A DNA stretch of 64,000 nucleotides from CAIYYX01 sp035530135 (GTDB lineage: Bacteria > Pseudomonadota > Gammaproteobacteria > Burkholderiales > Rhodocyclaceae), in contig DATKVJ010000006.1 in the NCBI GenBank assembly GCA_035530135.1, forward strand, positions 6,817-70,816, read 5' to 3'. Position 1 is the stretch's first letter. The number at the start of each line of letters is the position of its first letter. Below the pieces are notes generated by a model. The model did not search any database. It was not told the origin of the DNA and worked only from the letters and a program-made list of their open reading frames with translations. The position numbers and the translations under genes are program-made. Shown here one piece after another: positions 52,285-60,561 of this stretch.

Positions 52285-53124
52285 CTAGATGTTCTCCATC
52301 AGCAACAGGCCGGCGGCGGTGTTGGAGATCGGGATGTGGTAGTTGCTATGCACCTTGCGCACCTCGCCCGGCAGCGCCGCACGCGTGGCCAGCCACATCA
52401 GCAGTTCCACCCCCTGGGTGCCGACCTGCTCGACCAGCTCGGTGATCGAGTAGCGGGTCGCCCACTGGGGATCGCTGATCAGGCTGTCCATGAACTGCAG
52501 GTCGAAGGCCTTGTTGATGAAGCCGGCGCGCTGGCCGTCGAGCTGGTGGCTGAGTCCGCCGGTGCCGATGACCACGACGCGCAGGTCCCGGTCCCAGGAG
52601 GCGATCGCCTGGCCCACCGCCTGGCCCAGCTTGTAGCAGCGCGCGGCCGAGGGCAGCGGAAACTGCACGGTGTTGATGCACACCGGCACGGCGGCTACCG
52701 GGCAGACCGCGTCGTTGGGCCAGAGCAGCTTCAGCGGCAGGGTGAAGGCGTGATCGACCTGCATCTCCTGGCAGCTCGTCAGGTCGAACTCCCGCTCGAT
52801 CAACTCCTCGATCAAGTGCCAGGACAGGTCCGGCTCGCCCGTAAACGGCGGCAACGTCGGAATGCCCCAGCCCTCGTCGGCATTGTGGTATTCCGCCGCC
52901 GCGCCGATGGCGAAGGTCGGCAGCTTGTCGAGGAAGAAGTTCAGGCCGTGGTCGTTGTAGAAGACCACCGCCACGTCCGGACGCACCTTGGCGAGCCACT
53001 CGTGGACCGGCGGGAAGCCGTCGAAGAAGGGCTTCCAGTAGGGATCCTGCTGCAGGTTCTGGGCGATGGCGCGGCCCAGGGCCGGCACGTGGGTGACGTT
53101 GATGCCGCCGACGATCTTGGCCAT
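52285..53124 (-). CDS. LigB-type extradiol ring-cleavage dioxygenase, beta subunit, second copy (279 aa)
   Basis: Class III extradiol dioxygenase of the LigB family. The iron ligands His12 (NVTHVPA), His59 (FYNDHG) and Glu240 (QGVELLMW) and the catalytic His193 (GTGGLSHQL) and His125 (MQVDHAF) are all present, so it should be active. It differs clearly from the LigB at 57402-58319: AAAEYHNADEGWGIPTLPPF replaces the CAERFQPADEGWGPRPVP substrate region. Substrate may be gallate, a methylated or substituted protocatechuate or another catechol. It is 3 bp downstream of its alpha subunit gene. Specificity is not readable from sequence. Confidence 0.85.
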   Translation of the reverse strand: MAKIVGGINVTHVPALGRAIAQNLQQDPYWKPFFDGFPPVHEWLAKVRPDVAVVFYNDHGLNFFLDKLPTFAIGAAAEYHNADEGWGIPTLPPFTGEPDLSWHLIEELIEREFDLTSCQEMQVDHAFTLPLKLLWPNDAVCPVAAVPVCINTVQFPLPSAARCYKLGQAVGQAIASWDRDLRVVVIGTGGLSHQLDGQRAGFINKAFDLQFMDSLISDPQWATRYSITELVEQVGTQGVELLMWLATRAALPGEVRKVHSNYHIPISNTAAGLLLMENI

Positions 53125-53127
53125 CTC

Positions 53128-53484
53128 TCAGCCCTCCCTTGCGGCCACGAGCTTGGCCTTGAATGCGTCCTTGCTCATGCCGGTCTGCTGGGCGCCGATG
53201 TCCTGGACGTCGAGGCCGAAGATGCCGGCGAACTTGGCCAGGTAATAGACGTTGCCGCCGGCGGCGATCAGGTCCAGCACGTTGCGCCTGCGGATCGCCT
53301 CGCGCTGCGCCTCGTTCAGCCGATACTTGCGGCAGTAGGCGTCCTCGTCTTTCAGGAACTCGGCGCGGTTGTCGGCGGAATTGAAGGAATAGCACATCTT
53401 GTTCAGCGCGTAGCCCTTGCGCGCCTGACGGCTGTCAAAGAGTATCGTCCCCGGGATGTCCCGGCGGCGTTTACAATCACCCAT
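53128..53484 (-). CDS. LigA-type extradiol dioxygenase alpha subunit, second copy (118 aa)
   Basis: A small helical subunit of the LigA family: IPGTILFDSRQARKGYALNKMCYSFNSADNRAEFLKDEDAYCRKYRLNEAQREAIRRRN, then GGNVYYLAKFAGIFGLDVQDIGAQQTGMS. LigA forms the lid over the LigB active site. The open frame starts at 53517, but the ATG at 53484 has GGAG 9 nt upstream and removes an atypical leader. It lies between a divergent LysR gene and its LigB partner. Confidence 0.87.
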   Translation of the reverse strand: MGDCKRRRDIPGTILFDSRQARKGYALNKMCYSFNSADNRAEFLKDEDAYCRKYRLNEAQREAIRRRNVLDLIAAGGNVYYLAKFAGIFGLDVQDIGAQQTGMSKDAFKAKLVAAREG

Positions 53485-53512
53485 GCGACCCATCTCCAAA
53501 AAAACATCAGGC

Positions 53513-53526
53513 CTCAAGTATTGAAG
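53513..53526. promoter_or_regulatory. Small dyad between LigAB-type genes and divergent LysR gene
   Basis: TCAA-GTA-TTGA at 53514-53524, flanked by C and G, lies in the 83-bp AT-rich gap. A LysR protein encoded next door would be expected to bind here. The dyad is short and the assignment weak. Confidence 0.3.
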
Positions 53527-53567
53527 CTTATGAAAAAAAGATAAACCCGGAAATCGTGATTGCAGCC

Positions 53568-54491
53568 ATGAGCGATTTCGATCATTTGGACCTCGACGGT
53601 CGTCTGTTGCAGCTCCTGCTCGCCGTGCACGAGGAGCGCTCGATCACCGGCGCGGCGCAGCGCCTGGGGGTGACGCAATCGGCGGTCAGCCATCTGCTGA
53701 ACAAGCTGCGCGCCATCGTCGGCGACCCGCTGTTCGTCAAGTCCGGCCGCGGCATCGCAGCCACGGCCCGGGCCGAAGCGCTCGCCGTGCACGCCCGGCT
53801 GCTGCTAGAGGAGATGCGCCGCTTCGCCGCCCCGGGCGATTTCGACCCGGGACAGTTGCACACCACCTTCACCGTGGCGGCCAACGATTTTCAGCGCGAT
53901 CTGCTGCTGCCCGCGCTGCTCTCCCGCCTGCGCCGGGTGGCACCCGGCGTCGCCCTGCGGGTGATTCCCTCGGGCGTGCCCAGCGCCGAGATGCTGCGCG
54001 ACAACCATTGCCAGCTGGTGATATCCCCGCGCCCGCCCGAGGCGGCCGACATCGTGCACAAGCGGCTGTTCGACGACACCTACCGGGTGTTCTTCGACGG
54101 CAGCCAGCGGCCAGCACCGCGCAGCCTCGAGGACTACCTCGGGGCCGAGCACATCACCGTGGTCTACGAGCCGCGCCGCTCCCTGGACATCGACCAGGTG
54201 CTGGCCGCGCGCGGCGTGCAGCGCCGCTTCGTCGTGATGGTGCCCGGCTTCTCGGCCATCCCGCCGTTCCTGGCGGGCAGCCCCCTGCTCGCCACCCTGC
54301 CCAGCCTGCTCCGCGTCGGCCTGCTGCGCGGTCTGGACAGCTGCTCGGTGCCGCTGCCCTGCCCGTCGATGCCGATGTACATGATCTGGCATCAGCGCCA
54401 GCGCCACGACCCCGCCCACTGCTGGCTGCGCCGCGAACTGGAGGCGGTGGTCGCGCCGGCCCTGGCCCGCACGGCGGATCGCGCCGGGTGA
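53568..54491 (+). CDS. LysR-family transcriptional regulator (307 aa)
   Basis: HTH in LLLAVHEERSITGAAQRLGVTQSAVSHLLNKLRAIVGDPLFVKSGRGI, followed by a LysR substrate-binding domain (from about residue 95, TFTVAANDFQRDLLLPALLSRLRRVAPGV). It is divergent from the LigA/LigB-type genes at 52285-53484 and so is likely to control them. ATG 53568 is taken. A GTG 12 bp earlier is in frame. It is convergent with the AraC gene, whose stop is 6 bp away. Confidence 0.92.
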   Translation: MSDFDHLDLDGRLLQLLLAVHEERSITGAAQRLGVTQSAVSHLLNKLRAIVGDPLFVKSGRGIAATARAEALAVHARLLLEEMRRFAAPGDFDPGQLHTTFTVAANDFQRDLLLPALLSRLRRVAPGVALRVIPSGVPSAEMLRDNHCQLVISPRPPEAADIVHKRLFDDTYRVFFDGSQRPAPRSLEDYLGAEHITVVYEPRRSLDIDQVLAARGVQRRFVVMVPGFSAIPPFLAGSPLLATLPSLLRVGLLRGLDSCSVPLPCPSMPMYMIWHQRQRHDPAHCWLRRELEAVVAPALARTADRAG

Positions 54492-54497
54492 GGCGGA

Positions 54498-55430
54498 CTA
54501 GGCGCCGCGCTGCTCGCGGTATTGCATGGGGCTAAGACCGGTGCGCCGCTTGAAGAAGCGGCAGAAATAGGCGGGATCCTCGAAGCCGAGCTCCAACGCC
54601 AGCTTGGCCACCGGCGCGGCGATATAGACCAGGCGGCGACAGGCCTCGCGCGTCAGCCGCTCATGCACCACCTCCTGCGCGCTGCGGCCGCATCCGGCCC
54701 GCGCCAGGCGGTTCAGCCGGGCGGTGCTGATGCCCAGCTTCGACGCGTAGCGCGCCACCGGCCAGTGTTCGAGGAAGCGCTGCTCGACCAGCAGGACGAA
54801 GCGCGTGAACAGCGCCTGGTGGCGCCGCGCCCGGCCCCCCTGGTCCTGCAGGCGGGTCAGCGCGCAGGCCTGCGCCAGCCGCCACACCGCCGCGCGCGCG
54901 AGCCAAGAGAGCACCGGCGCCTCGCCGGTCCCCGGGAGCAGAAATTCCGCCGCCAACTCGGCGAGCAGCGCATCCAGACGCTGGGTGGCGACGGCGCCGG
55001 CGTCGAAGCGCGCCACCCTGGGAGCGGCGAAGAGTTCGCCGACGGCCTCCCCCGCGCTCTGCAGCTCATGCGCCAGCCAGAAGCGCGCGGAGAGCGTCAG
55101 CACCAGCCCCTGGGTCTCGGGTTCGAAGCGGAAGCCATGCACGGTGCCCGGCGGGATGAGCACCGCGGCGGGACCGATCGCGTGCTCCCGCCACTCGTCG
55201 AGCAGCACCTCGGCCGCCCCGCTTGCCACCCAGACCAGTTGATAGAGACCGTGGTGAACGTGGGGATCGATTTCCCAGTGATGCAGCCGGCTGCGCGACT
55301 GGACTTCCTCGATGTGCAGCAGCTCCAGCGCCGGGGAGGCGGCCTCACCATAGAGCGCGAACGCCGGCACCGGCCCTCGTCGGCGCACGGCCCGCCCCCG
55401 GTCTGCCGGAGGAGCTTGGGGATCGCTCAT
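54498..55430 (-). CDS. AraC-family transcriptional regulator, PobR-like (310 aa)
   Basis: An N-terminal cupin-type effector domain (HIEEVQSRSRLHHWEIDPHVHHGLYQLVWVASGAAEVLLDEW) and a C-terminal pair of HTHs (ARYASKLGISTARLNRLARAGCGRSAQEVVHERLTREACRRLVYIAAPVAKLALELGFEDPAYFCRFFKRRTGLSP). This pattern matches PobR-type activators of 4-hydroxybenzoate hydroxylase. No pobA is in the window. It follows the aldo/keto reductase gene by 11 bp on the same strand and may be the last gene of the lig operon. An open frame continues upstream into that gene and is not used. Confidence 0.88.
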   Translation of the reverse strand: MSDPQAPPADRGRAVRRRGPVPAFALYGEAASPALELLHIEEVQSRSRLHHWEIDPHVHHGLYQLVWVASGAAEVLLDEWREHAIGPAAVLIPPGTVHGFRFEPETQGLVLTLSARFWLAHELQSAGEAVGELFAAPRVARFDAGAVATQRLDALLAELAAEFLLPGTGEAPVLSWLARAAVWRLAQACALTRLQDQGGRARRHQALFTRFVLLVEQRFLEHWPVARYASKLGISTARLNRLARAGCGRSAQEVVHERLTREACRRLVYIAAPVAKLALELGFEDPAYFCRFFKRRTGLSPMQYREQRGA

Positions 55431-55441
55431 GGTCTCGGGGC

Positions 55442-56428
55442 TCAGAACTCCTCGGTATCGACCTCGACCCGGTTCTGCTCGTTGTAGCGGGGTCCGACGA
55501 CGGTGTTCTGGTTGATCAGTGCGTCTAGCCTCGCCATCGTCTCGGCATCCGGGCGTACCGCCAGCGCGCCGAGGTTTTCGCGCAGATGCTCGCTGCGGGT
55601 GGTGCCGATCAGCGGCACGATATGTTCGCCGCGGGCGAGCAGCCAGGCCAGCGCCAGCTGCGCCATGGTGCAGCCCGACCCGGCGGCAAGCGCGGCGTAG
55701 CCGTCGAGCAGACGCAGGTTGGCGGCGTAGTTCTCCGGCTGGAAGCGCGGCATGGCGCGGCGGATGTCCTTCGCCTCGAGACCCGACACGTCGCGCAGCT
55801 TGCCGGTCAGGAAGCCGCGCGCCACCGGGCTGAAGGCGAGGAAGGTGGCGCCGATCTCCCGGCAGGCTTCCAGCACGGCGATCTCGGGATTGCGCGTCCA
55901 CAGCGAATACTCGGTCTGCACCGCCGCGATCGGATGCTCGGCGTGGGCGCGGCGCAGCGTCTTGGCCGAGACCTCGGACAGGCCGATGGCCCGCACCTTG
56001 CCCTGGCGCACCAGTTCGCCCAGCGCGCCGACGCTCTCCTCGACCGGCACCTTCTTGTCCCAGCGGTGCAGGTAATACAGGTCGATGACCTCGGTCTGCA
56101 GGCGCTTCAGGCTCTCCTCGCAGCTGCGCCTCAGCGTCTCGGGCCGGCCGTCGATCACCCGCTTGCCGTCCACCGGGCCGATGCCGCACTTGCTGGCCAG
56201 CACGATGCCGGCGCGGTGGGGCTTCAGCACCCGGCCGAGCAGTTCTTCGTTGGCGCCGAAGCCGTAGAGCGCGGCGCTGTCGAAGTGATCGACGCCGAGA
56301 TCCAGCGCCTCCAGGAGCAGCGCCTCGGCCGCCTCGGGCGAGGGCGGCACGCCGTAGGCGTGGCTCAAATTCATGCAGCCGAAGCCGATCGCGGTGACCG
56401 CGAACGGTCCGATCCGACGTTTTTCCAT
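55442..56428 (-). CDS. Aldo/keto reductase (328 aa)
   Basis: AKR-superfamily TIM barrel: IGFGCMNLSHAYG, FDSAALYGFGANEELLG (catalytic Asp and Tyr), VLASKCGIGPVDGK (Lys), YYLHRWDKKVPVEESVGALGELVRQGKVRAIGLSEVS (His), and the C-terminal NADPH-binding IVPLIGTTRSEHLRENLGAL. It resembles the AKR13/YakC-type group. Its position just after ligC suggests that it reduces an aldehyde or keto intermediate of the protocatechuate pathway, but it is not a known pathway enzyme. The ribosome-binding site (GGGAACGAAT) is weak. 17-bp gap from ligC. Confidence 0.88.
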   Translation of the reverse strand: MEKRRIGPFAVTAIGFGCMNLSHAYGVPPSPEAAEALLLEALDLGVDHFDSAALYGFGANEELLGRVLKPHRAGIVLASKCGIGPVDGKRVIDGRPETLRRSCEESLKRLQTEVIDLYYLHRWDKKVPVEESVGALGELVRQGKVRAIGLSEVSAKTLRRAHAEHPIAAVQTEYSLWTRNPEIAVLEACREIGATFLAFSPVARGFLTGKLRDVSGLEAKDIRRAMPRFQPENYAANLRLLDGYAALAAGSGCTMAQLALAWLLARGEHIVPLIGTTRSEHLRENLGALAVRPDAETMARLDALINQNTVVGPRYNEQNRVEVDTEEF

Positions 56429-56445
56429 ATTCGTTCCCGCGCCGC

Positions 56446-57405
56446 TCAAGCGCCCTCGGCCAGCGTCTGTTCCAGCCGGTCCAGGGTCTGGTAGGCGGGC
56501 AGCACCTGCGCGACGCTGGCGTTGGGTTCGCGCCCCTCGCGGATGGCGGCGAAGAACTCGCGGTCCTGCAGCTCGATGCCGTTCATCGAGACGTCGACCT
56601 TGGAGACGTCGATCTGCCGGTCCTTGCCGTCGAACAGGTCGTCGTAGCGCGCGATGTAGGTGCCCTTGTCGCAGATGTAGCGGAAGAAGGTGCCCAGCGG
56701 CCCGTCGTTGTTGAAGGACAAGGAGAGCGTGCAGATCGCGCCCGAGGGCACCTTCATCTGGATCGACATGTCCATGGCGATGCCCAGCTGCGGATGGATC
56801 GGCCCCTGCAGCGCGTGCGCCTGGGAGGCGGTCTCGCCGGTCTGGTACTGGAACAGATCGACGGTGTGGCAGGCGTGGTGCCAGAGCAGGTGGTCGGTCC
56901 AACTGCGCGCCTGACCGAGCGCGTTGATGTTGCTGCGGCGGAAGAAGTAGGTCTGCACGTCCATCTGCTGGATCGCGAGCTCGCCCGCCTGGATCTTCTT
57001 GTGGATCCACTGATGGCTGGGGTTGAAGCGGCGGGTGTGGCCCGCCATCGCGATGAGGCCGGTCTGCTGCTGCAGGCGCACCAGCGCCTCGGCGTCGGCG
57101 CGCTTGTCGGCCATCGGGATCTCCACCTGCACGTGCTTGCCCGCCTTCATGCAGGCGATCGCCTGGGCGGCGTGCAGCTGCGTCGGCGTGCACAGGATCA
57201 CCGCGTCGACCTCCGGGCGCGCCAGGCTCTCGGCCAGATCGGTGGCGACGTGCTTGATGCCGAAGCGGCTGGCCACCTCGCGGGTCTTCTCCAGCTCGCG
57301 GCCGATCACCGAGACGGCTTCGACGCCGTCTATCCTGGCGATGGCCTCCAGGTGCTTGACGCCGAAGGCGCCGGCGCCGGCCAGCGCGACTTTGATGGGC
57401 TTCAT
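56446..57405 (-). CDS. ligC: 4-carboxy-2-hydroxymuconate-6-semialdehyde dehydrogenase LigC (319 aa)
   Basis: Oxidises the ring-cleavage product, as its hemiacetal, to 2-pyrone-4,6-dicarboxylate with NAD(P). It is a Gfo/Idh/MocA-fold oxidoreductase with the nucleotide motif VALAGAGAFGVKHLEAI at the start. The highly conserved core VILCTPTQLHAAQAIACMKAGKHVQVEIPMAD, TRRFNPSHQWIHKKI and FFRRSNINALGQARSWTDHLLWHHACHTVDLF closely matches Sphingobium SYK-6 LigC as remembered. The ATG overlaps the ligB stop (ATGA). Confidence 0.94.
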   Translation of the reverse strand: MKPIKVALAGAGAFGVKHLEAIARIDGVEAVSVIGRELEKTREVASRFGIKHVATDLAESLARPEVDAVILCTPTQLHAAQAIACMKAGKHVQVEIPMADKRADAEALVRLQQQTGLIAMAGHTRRFNPSHQWIHKKIQAGELAIQQMDVQTYFFRRSNINALGQARSWTDHLLWHHACHTVDLFQYQTGETASQAHALQGPIHPQLGIAMDMSIQMKVPSGAICTLSLSFNNDGPLGTFFRYICDKGTYIARYDDLFDGKDRQIDVSKVDVSMNGIELQDREFFAAIREGREPNASVAQVLPAYQTLDRLEQTLAEGA

Positions 57406-58319
57406 TGCTTGTTCTCCAGAATCAGGTGGCCCACCGCGGTGTTCGAGGCGGGCACGTGGTAGAAGCGATGCACGACGCGGGGCGGCTCATCACCCATGGC
57501 GCCGCGGGCGATCAGCCACATCACCAGCTCGATGCCCTCGGAGCCGGCCTCGCGGACGTAATCGATGTGCGGCATGAAGGACAGTCCCTCAGGATCGGAT
57601 ATCAGTCGATCGAGGAAGGCCTGGTCGAACTCCCTGTTGATCAGGCCGGCGCGCGGCCCCTGGAGCTGGTGGCTCATGCCGCCGGTGCCCCAGATCTGCA
57701 CCTTCAGCGGCCGGTCGAAGGACTCGACCGCGCGCCGGATGGCGCGGCCGAGCAGGAAGCAGCGCCGGCCCGAGGGCGCCGGATACTGCACCACGTTCAC
57801 CGCGAAGGGGATCACCGGGCAGGGCCAAGCCTGTGGCTGGCCGCACATCAGGGAGAGCGGCACGGTCAGGCCGTGGTCCACGTCCATCTTGTTCACGATG
57901 GTCAGGTCGAAATCGTCCTGGATCACCGACTGGGCGATGTGCGCCGCGAGCTCCGGGTGGCCGACGACCACCGGCACCGGGCGCGGTCCCCAGCCCTCGT
58001 CGGCCGGCTGGAAGCGCTCGGCGCAGCCGATCGCGAAGGTCGGGATCATCTCCAGGCTGAAGGCGGTGGCGTGATCGTTATAGACGAGGAAGATGACGTC
58101 GGGGGTGTTCTCCCTGAACCACTCCTTGGAGCGCTCGTAGCCCTTGAACAGCGGCTGCCAATAGGGCTCCGAACTCTTGCCCAGATCCAGCGCCGCCCCG
58201 ATCGCCGGCACGTGCGAGGTGTAGACGCTGGCTGTGATCCTAGCGCCCGCAGCAATCTCCGGAATGCTCTCATCCGGAGACTGCCCAGGGCGCTTGTGCC
58301 GCGTAGCGGTATCAGCCAT
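57402..58319 (-). CDS. ligB: Protocatechuate 4,5-dioxygenase beta subunit LigB (305 aa)
   Basis: Cleaves protocatechuate between C4 and C5 with Fe(II). Iron ligands: His36 (YTSHVPAIG), His83 (VYNDHAT) and Glu264 (SEGIELVMW). Acid/base residues: His217 (GTGGMSHQLQGPRAGLIN) and His149 (KMDVDHGLTVPLS). These align with His12, His61, Glu242, His195 and His127 of SYK-6 LigB. CAERFQPADEGWGPRPVP and NVVQYPAPSGRRC, the substrate-side segments, are also conserved. The N-terminus carries a 24-residue extension. The start overlaps the end of ligA by 8 bp, so translation is coupled. Confidence 0.95.
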   Translation of the reverse strand: MADTATRHKRPGQSPDESIPEIAAGARITASVYTSHVPAIGAALDLGKSSEPYWQPLFKGYERSKEWFRENTPDVIFLVYNDHATAFSLEMIPTFAIGCAERFQPADEGWGPRPVPVVVGHPELAAHIAQSVIQDDFDLTIVNKMDVDHGLTVPLSLMCGQPQAWPCPVIPFAVNVVQYPAPSGRRCFLLGRAIRRAVESFDRPLKVQIWGTGGMSHQLQGPRAGLINREFDQAFLDRLISDPEGLSFMPHIDYVREAGSEGIELVMWLIARGAMGDEPPRVVHRFYHVPASNTAVGHLILENKQ

Positions 58320-58707
58320 GTGCCTTCTCCCCGACGTAGCGGTTGCCTTCGGGCGAGCGGCCGCCGTTGATCATCATCTGCGCGTATTCCTCCTGGGTCA
58401 TGCCGGTCATGCTCGCGGCCATGTACTGGAAACTCCGGCCGTCGGTGGCGCCGATCTTGGCCAGGAAGTAGATGTTGCCGCCCAGCGCGATGCAGCGGTT
58501 CAGGTCGCGCGCCTGCACCGCCTGCTTCTGCTCCTCGCTCATCGGCCACTCGTCGAGGTAGGCGCGCTCGTCGGCCTTGAAGCGTGCGCGGTTCTCCGCC
58601 TTCATCAGCGACATGCAGAACTGGTTGAGATGGTAGCCCTTGCGCGACATCTCGGCGTCGAAGATGGTGGTGCCGGGCACGTCCAGGTAGGGCTTTTCGA
58701 GCGCCAT
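58312..58707 (-). CDS. ligA: Protocatechuate 4,5-dioxygenase alpha subunit LigA (131 aa)
   Basis: The lid subunit of LigAB. Sequence VPGTTIFDAEMSRKGYHLNQFCMSLMKAENRARFKADERAYLDEWPMSEEQKQAVQARDLNRCIALGGNIYFLAKIGATDGRSFQYMAASMTGMTQEEYA is highly typical of LigA. The length is close to the 139 aa of SYK-6 LigA. GGAGAACATC precedes the ATG. It is 16 bp downstream of ligI. Confidence 0.95.
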   Translation of the reverse strand: MALEKPYLDVPGTTIFDAEMSRKGYHLNQFCMSLMKAENRARFKADERAYLDEWPMSEEQKQAVQARDLNRCIALGGNIYFLAKIGATDGRSFQYMAASMTGMTQEEYAQMMINGGRSPEGNRYVGEKAHG

Positions 58708-58723
58708 GATGTTCTCCTGTCGA

Positions 58724-59620
58724 TCAATCGGTCCAGTACAGACGCATCGGATTGTCGACCAGCAGCTTCTGCTGCAGTTCGGCGCTCGGCGCGACGCGCG
58801 GGATGAAGTCCACCAGCAGGCCGTCGTCGGGCATGTGATGCTTCAGGTTGGGGTGCGGCCAGTCGGTGCCCCACAAGACGCGGTCTGGAAAGGTCTCGAC
58901 CAGACGGCGGGCGAAGGGCACCACGTCGCGGTAGGCGTTCCGCTCGCCGTCCAATGCCGGCGGGCCCGACTTCGACAGTCGCTCGGGACAGCTGACCTTG
59001 GACCAAATGTTGCCGTGCTCGGCCAGGAGCTTGACGAACAGCTCGAACTCCGGCCCGTCGACCGGCTTGGAGACGTCCGGACGGCCCATGTGGTCGACCA
59101 CCACCGTGGTCGGCAGCGAGGTGAAGAAGTCCCACAGCTCGGGCAGATCCTGCGCCTCGAAATAGACCACCACGTGCCAGCCCAGCGGCGCGATGCGCTC
59201 GGCGATCTCGGCCAGCACCTCGCGCGGCGTGAAGTCCACCAGGCGCTTGACGAAGTTGAAGCGGGTGCCGCGCACGCCGGCGGCGTGCAGTTGTCGCAGT
59301 TCGGCGTCGCTGATATCGCGCCCGACCGAAGCGACGCCGCGCGCCATGCCGCCGGAATGCGCCAGGGCATCGACCAGCGCGCGGTTGTCGTTGCCGTGGC
59401 AGGTAGCCTGGACGATGACGTTGCGCGCGAAACCCAGGTGGTCGCGCAGCGCGAACAACTGTTCCTGCGACGCGTCGCAGGGGGTGTACTTGCGCTCTGG
59501 CGCGAACGGAAACTTGTCCGCCGGGCCGAACACGTGGCAGTGCGCGTCGACCGCGCCCGCAGGCAGCGTGAACAGCGGTTTGGCGGGATGGGGATGAAAG
59601 GGCAGCCAGTCGGGATCCAT
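58724..59620 (-). CDS. ligI: 2-pyrone-4,6-dicarboxylate hydrolase LigI (298 aa)
   Basis: An amidohydrolase-superfamily lactonase that opens 2-pyrone-4,6-dicarboxylate to 4-oxalomesaconate. The metal-free LigI active site is visible: DAHCHVFGP (His27, His29), FALRDHLGFARNVIVQATCHGNDN, GTRFNFVKRLVD, VVDHMGRPD (His177) and the terminal WGTDWPHPN with Asp253. The overall sequence matches SYK-6 LigI throughout as remembered. It is 19 bp downstream of the DUF1932 gene. Confidence 0.93.
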   Translation of the reverse strand: MDPDWLPFHPHPAKPLFTLPAGAVDAHCHVFGPADKFPFAPERKYTPCDASQEQLFALRDHLGFARNVIVQATCHGNDNRALVDALAHSGGMARGVASVGRDISDAELRQLHAAGVRGTRFNFVKRLVDFTPREVLAEIAERIAPLGWHVVVYFEAQDLPELWDFFTSLPTTVVVDHMGRPDVSKPVDGPEFELFVKLLAEHGNIWSKVSCPERLSKSGPPALDGERNAYRDVVPFARRLVETFPDRVLWGTDWPHPNLKHHMPDDGLLVDFIPRVAPSAELQQKLLVDNPMRLYWTD

Positions 59621-59639
59621 GGTTTCTCTGTATAGGGTT

Positions 59640-60554
59640 CTAGGGCTTGTTCAATGTCGCGATGATGCGGTCGGCAGCCAGGCGCCAGTCGTCGCGCGCG
59701 GCATCGCGCTGGCCCAGCAGGCCGGCGTCGGCGAGTTCGGCGACCCAGGCCTGGCGCTTTGCGGTGCCGGCGGCCGAATAGGGATCGAGCCCGGCCTCGC
59801 GCACCGTCTGCGCCGCCTCCGCCATTTCCTCGGCGCGACGGCGGCCGTGCAAGATCACGCGCTGGAAGAAATAGCTGCCCTGCTTCTCCCAGTCGATGCC
59901 GGGGAAGGTCTCGGCCAGCGAGGCCAGCACCTGATCCTCGACCCCGTAGGCGCGCGCCGCGGTGAAGCTCTCGATGACCATCGCCTCCAGGCCCTTGATC
60001 ATCACGCTGCGGCACATCTTGGTGGCGGAGGCGACGCCGAGTTTCTCCGAGGCCAGCTTGGCGTCGAAGCCCAGCGTCTTCAGCAGCGGCGCCAGGGCAG
60101 CCGCGTGCGCGCCGCCCAGGAGCAGCGGCACGCGGATCCGGTAGGGCGGGATCGAGGTCATCACCGCGCCCTCGACGTAGCGGCCGCCCTCGCCGTCGAT
60201 CGCGGCGGCGGCCCTCATCTTCGCCCCCGGCGAGGCCGAGTTGAAATCGAGGAAGAAGCGATCCCTCCGTATCGCCGGCGCGCAGGCCTCGGCGACATTC
60301 ACCGCCTGGCTCGCGGTGACGGCGGAGACGATCAGATCGGCCCCCGCCGCCAGTTCGGCGTGCGAGGCGGCCAGCCGGACGCCGTGGCGCGCCGCGTGCT
60401 CGATCAGCGGGATCTCGTTCGGGCCGCCCAGCTTGAGGTCGTGGGCCGCGACGCTGAGGCCGCGCGCGCGCAGGTCCTCGGCCAGGATGCGGCCGACCTC
60501 GCCGTAGCCGACGAGGCCGATGCGCCAGCGCAGCGGATCGGCGGCGATGTCCAT
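59640..60554 (-). CDS. NAD(P)-binding dehydrogenase with DUF1932 domain (304 aa)
   Basis: An N-terminal Rossmann domain of the 6-phosphogluconate/3-hydroxyisobutyrate dehydrogenase type (RIGLVGYGEVGRILAEDLRARG, DLIVSAVTASQAVNVAEAC, FLDFNSASPGAKM) and a C-terminal DUF1932 domain (ASATKMCRSVMIKGLEAMVIESFTAARAYGVEDQVLASLAETFPGIDWEKQGSYF). It is embedded between ligK and ligI with gaps of 7 and 19 bp, so it must serve the pathway. It has no assigned reaction. A role on 4-oxalomesaconate or its tautomers is the simplest guess, because LigU is missing. Confidence 0.83.
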   Translation of the reverse strand: MDIAADPLRWRIGLVGYGEVGRILAEDLRARGLSVAAHDLKLGGPNEIPLIEHAARHGVRLAASHAELAAGADLIVSAVTASQAVNVAEACAPAIRRDRFFLDFNSASPGAKMRAAAAIDGEGGRYVEGAVMTSIPPYRIRVPLLLGGAHAAALAPLLKTLGFDAKLASEKLGVASATKMCRSVMIKGLEAMVIESFTAARAYGVEDQVLASLAETFPGIDWEKQGSYFFQRVILHGRRRAEEMAEAAQTVREAGLDPYSAAGTAKRQAWVAELADAGLLGQRDAARDDWRLAADRIIATLNKP

Positions 60555-60561
60555 GGCGGGC

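Noticed and set aside
52285..53484. Calling the second LigAB a gallate dioxygenase
   Set aside because: Known gallate dioxygenases of the DesB/GalA type are single longer chains. Here the subunits are separate, and substrate cannot be inferred from the visible residues.
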